Below are positions 62,947 to 64,000 of a DNA stretch of 64,000 bases, piece by piece (position 1 is the stretch's first letter; every line of letters begins with the position of its first letter). A program made the translations under genes and the position numbers. The DNA is from Peronospora farinosa (Eukaryota > Oomycota > Peronosporomycetes > Peronosporales > Peronosporaceae). The notes under the pieces were generated by a model. It was not told where the DNA came from. It ran no database searches and saw only the letters and a program-made list of their open reading frames with translations. The DNA is taken from NCBI GenBank assembly GCA_947646735.1, contig CANTFK010000609.1, forward strand, positions 1-64,000, given 5' to 3'.

Positions 62947-64000
62947 ATGGTCCTTAATATGGACTGGAGTGACTTCCCTCACCTCTCCCAGCATCATAGG
63001 GAGTTGGCAGAGCATATGGCGCAGGGACTTGGTGAACAAGCCCTGTTCAACCTCTTGCATTGTCCTCCTGAGCAACATGTTGCTCAGTTGGAGCAATTTA
63101 AGGCGTGTGAGCTCGGACAGCGTAGAAACGCGTCCGAGGTAAACAGCCAAGCCACCGCTGAGTCCATCACTAAGACTCAGGACGAGCTTCGGCTTGAGAA
63201 GGCACGTAATGAGGCGCTCAACAGAACTGTTGAGACGCTCTCTGCCCGGCCTACTCAACTGAGGCCCATTCGGATGGAACCTCCGAAGTTCGATGGAACT
63301 AGCCCTCACACGATTGTTCACTGGCTATTAGCAGTTGAACAATGTGGAGTGGCGCAGCTCATCGAAGACGACACCAGAATGGTATGTCCAATTTTCGTGG
63401 CAAAGCGTCAGAGTGGGCATACTCTGCGCTGATGGCAAATACTGATGCATTTCCATCATGGGCGATATTTGAGACAAAGATTCGCGCCATGTACTAGCCG
63501 CCTAACAACGAAGTGTTGCTTATGGCGCGCTTCTTTGGAGCACGACAGGCGAAACGCTCTCTGCAAGAATTTGTGCAGGAAATGCGTTTGCTGTCGGCGT
63601 CCATTAATGGGGAACCGATACCAGAGCGTATCAAGGTGGCCACGTTCATGAATGGACTTAGGCATGGCCCATCGCGTCAGGCCCTTTTCAGAAAGGTGCC
63701 AGCGACGATGGAAGAGGCAATTGATATTGCCTTAGTTGAGGAGAAATCCTACAACAGCGCCTCGGCGACAGCCTATTACAGGCCGTCGTCCGAGAGGTCT
63801 GATGCCACTCCTATGGAGTTAGGCAATTCAGATGTGATCTGCTACAAGTGCGGCAAGCGAGGTCATATGATGGCTCGCTACTATGCCAAAGTAGCTGCTG
63901 GTGCTAAGGCAGCCAGCAAAAAGTCTCCCAACCCGAAGGGAGATGTGAAATACCAGCGTGCACGACGCACGATTCAGCCCCTGCCTAAGATGGGTCGGGA
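62947..64000 (+). pseudogene. gag: Gag of gypsy element C (frameshift, stop, damaged zinc knuckle)
   Basis: From the ATG at 62947: an N-terminal helix region (LAEHMAQGLGEQALFNLL), a coiled helix (ITKTQDELRLEKARNEALNR), then the capsid-like start RPIRMEPPKFDGTSPHTIVH. A frame change near 63385 is needed to reach ASEWAYSALMANTDAFPSW and, after an in-frame TAG at 63495 in place of a sense codon, LMARFFGARQAKRSLQEFVQ and VATFMNGLRHGPSRQALF. The zinc knuckle reads CYKCGKRGHMMARYY: C-x2-C-x4-H-x4 with Tyr where the last Cys should be. The frame remains open to the window end. Confidence 0.8.

Larger units (their letters stand above)
62319..64000 (+). mobile_element. Ty3/gypsy retrotransposon, 5' end (element C), cut by window
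   Basis: LTR 62319-62887, primer-binding site 62890-62906, and gag from 62947 to beyond the zinc knuckle at about 63840. The gag type differs from element A. A frameshift near 63385, a TAG at 63495 and a lost zinc-knuckle Cys show it is decayed. Pol, if present, lies beyond the window. Confidence 0.75.

Overview
The window reads as oomycete nuclear DNA, most likely from a plant-pathogenic downy mildew or Phytophthora relative. This is inference from content: compact genes with short GT-AG introns of about 60-130 bp, chromodomain-bearing Ty3/gypsy elements, RTE-like and L1/Tad-like LINE debris, oomycete-type initiator motifs (TCATT-rich, just upstream of start codons), and a decayed secreted LWY-type effector gene. 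No virus, plasmid, CRISPR or rRNA was seen.

Layout. Bases 1-26,330 are a gene-poor repeat graveyard. A decayed plus-strand LINE (1-3017) ends in a (TATG)13 tail and meets a minus-strand RTE-like LINE (3071-6200) tail to tail. A poorly readable stretch follows (6.2-10.4 kb) with an LTR fragment. The broken effector gene lies at 10485-11569, then a LINE 3' end (12.15-12.84 kb). A large minus-strand Ty3/gypsy element (about 13.99-20.285 kb) keeps gag, protease, RT-RNase H, integrase, chromodomain, primer-binding site and 5' LTR, all damaged outside gag. After it come a LINE ORF1 fragment, a second LTR of the same family, a minus-strand gag/protease fragment, a plus-strand pol fragment that is an inverted copy of part of the first element, and another LTR. 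Bases 26,900-61,560 are a gene-dense housekeeping island. Bases 62,319-64,000 are the 5' end of another plus-strand Ty3/gypsy element that runs off the window.

Gene island, in order: ALG3 mannosyltransferase (+), DPH2 diphthamide protein (+), MOZART1 gamma-tubulin complex protein (+), a GT8 glycosyltransferase resembling inositol-phosphorylceramide glucuronosyltransferase (-), a PKA-type catalytic kinase (+), a peroxisomal (SKL) short-chain dehydrogenase (-), a TBL2-like WD40 membrane protein (+), a SET-domain methyltransferase (-), a PH-domain/histidine-phosphatase fusion (+), a frameshifted aldo/keto reductase (-), a tandem two-domain cathepsin X-like protease (+), a STIMATE/TMEM110 homologue (+), RNA polymerase I second-largest subunit (-), a Pellino-type E3 ligase (+), a small mitochondrial-type membrane protein (+), an AIR9-like/coiled-coil protein (-) and a folate-biopterin transporter (+). 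They do not form a pathway; they are independent single-copy-type genes. Exon junctions were set by hand from reading frame and GT/AG sites.

The most unusual signal is structural. The LTRs and gag regions of the Ty3/gypsy elements are packed with short perfect inverted repeats: about 20 hairpins in the 640-bp LTR at 19646-20285, of which 14 fall in a row within 280 bp. Similar clusters occur in the other gag fragment (23.07-24.82 kb) and in the U5 part of the LTR at 62.3-62.9 kb. Ordinary families do not explain this pattern. All three 5' LTRs also share the same primer-binding core (TGGTAGCACT).
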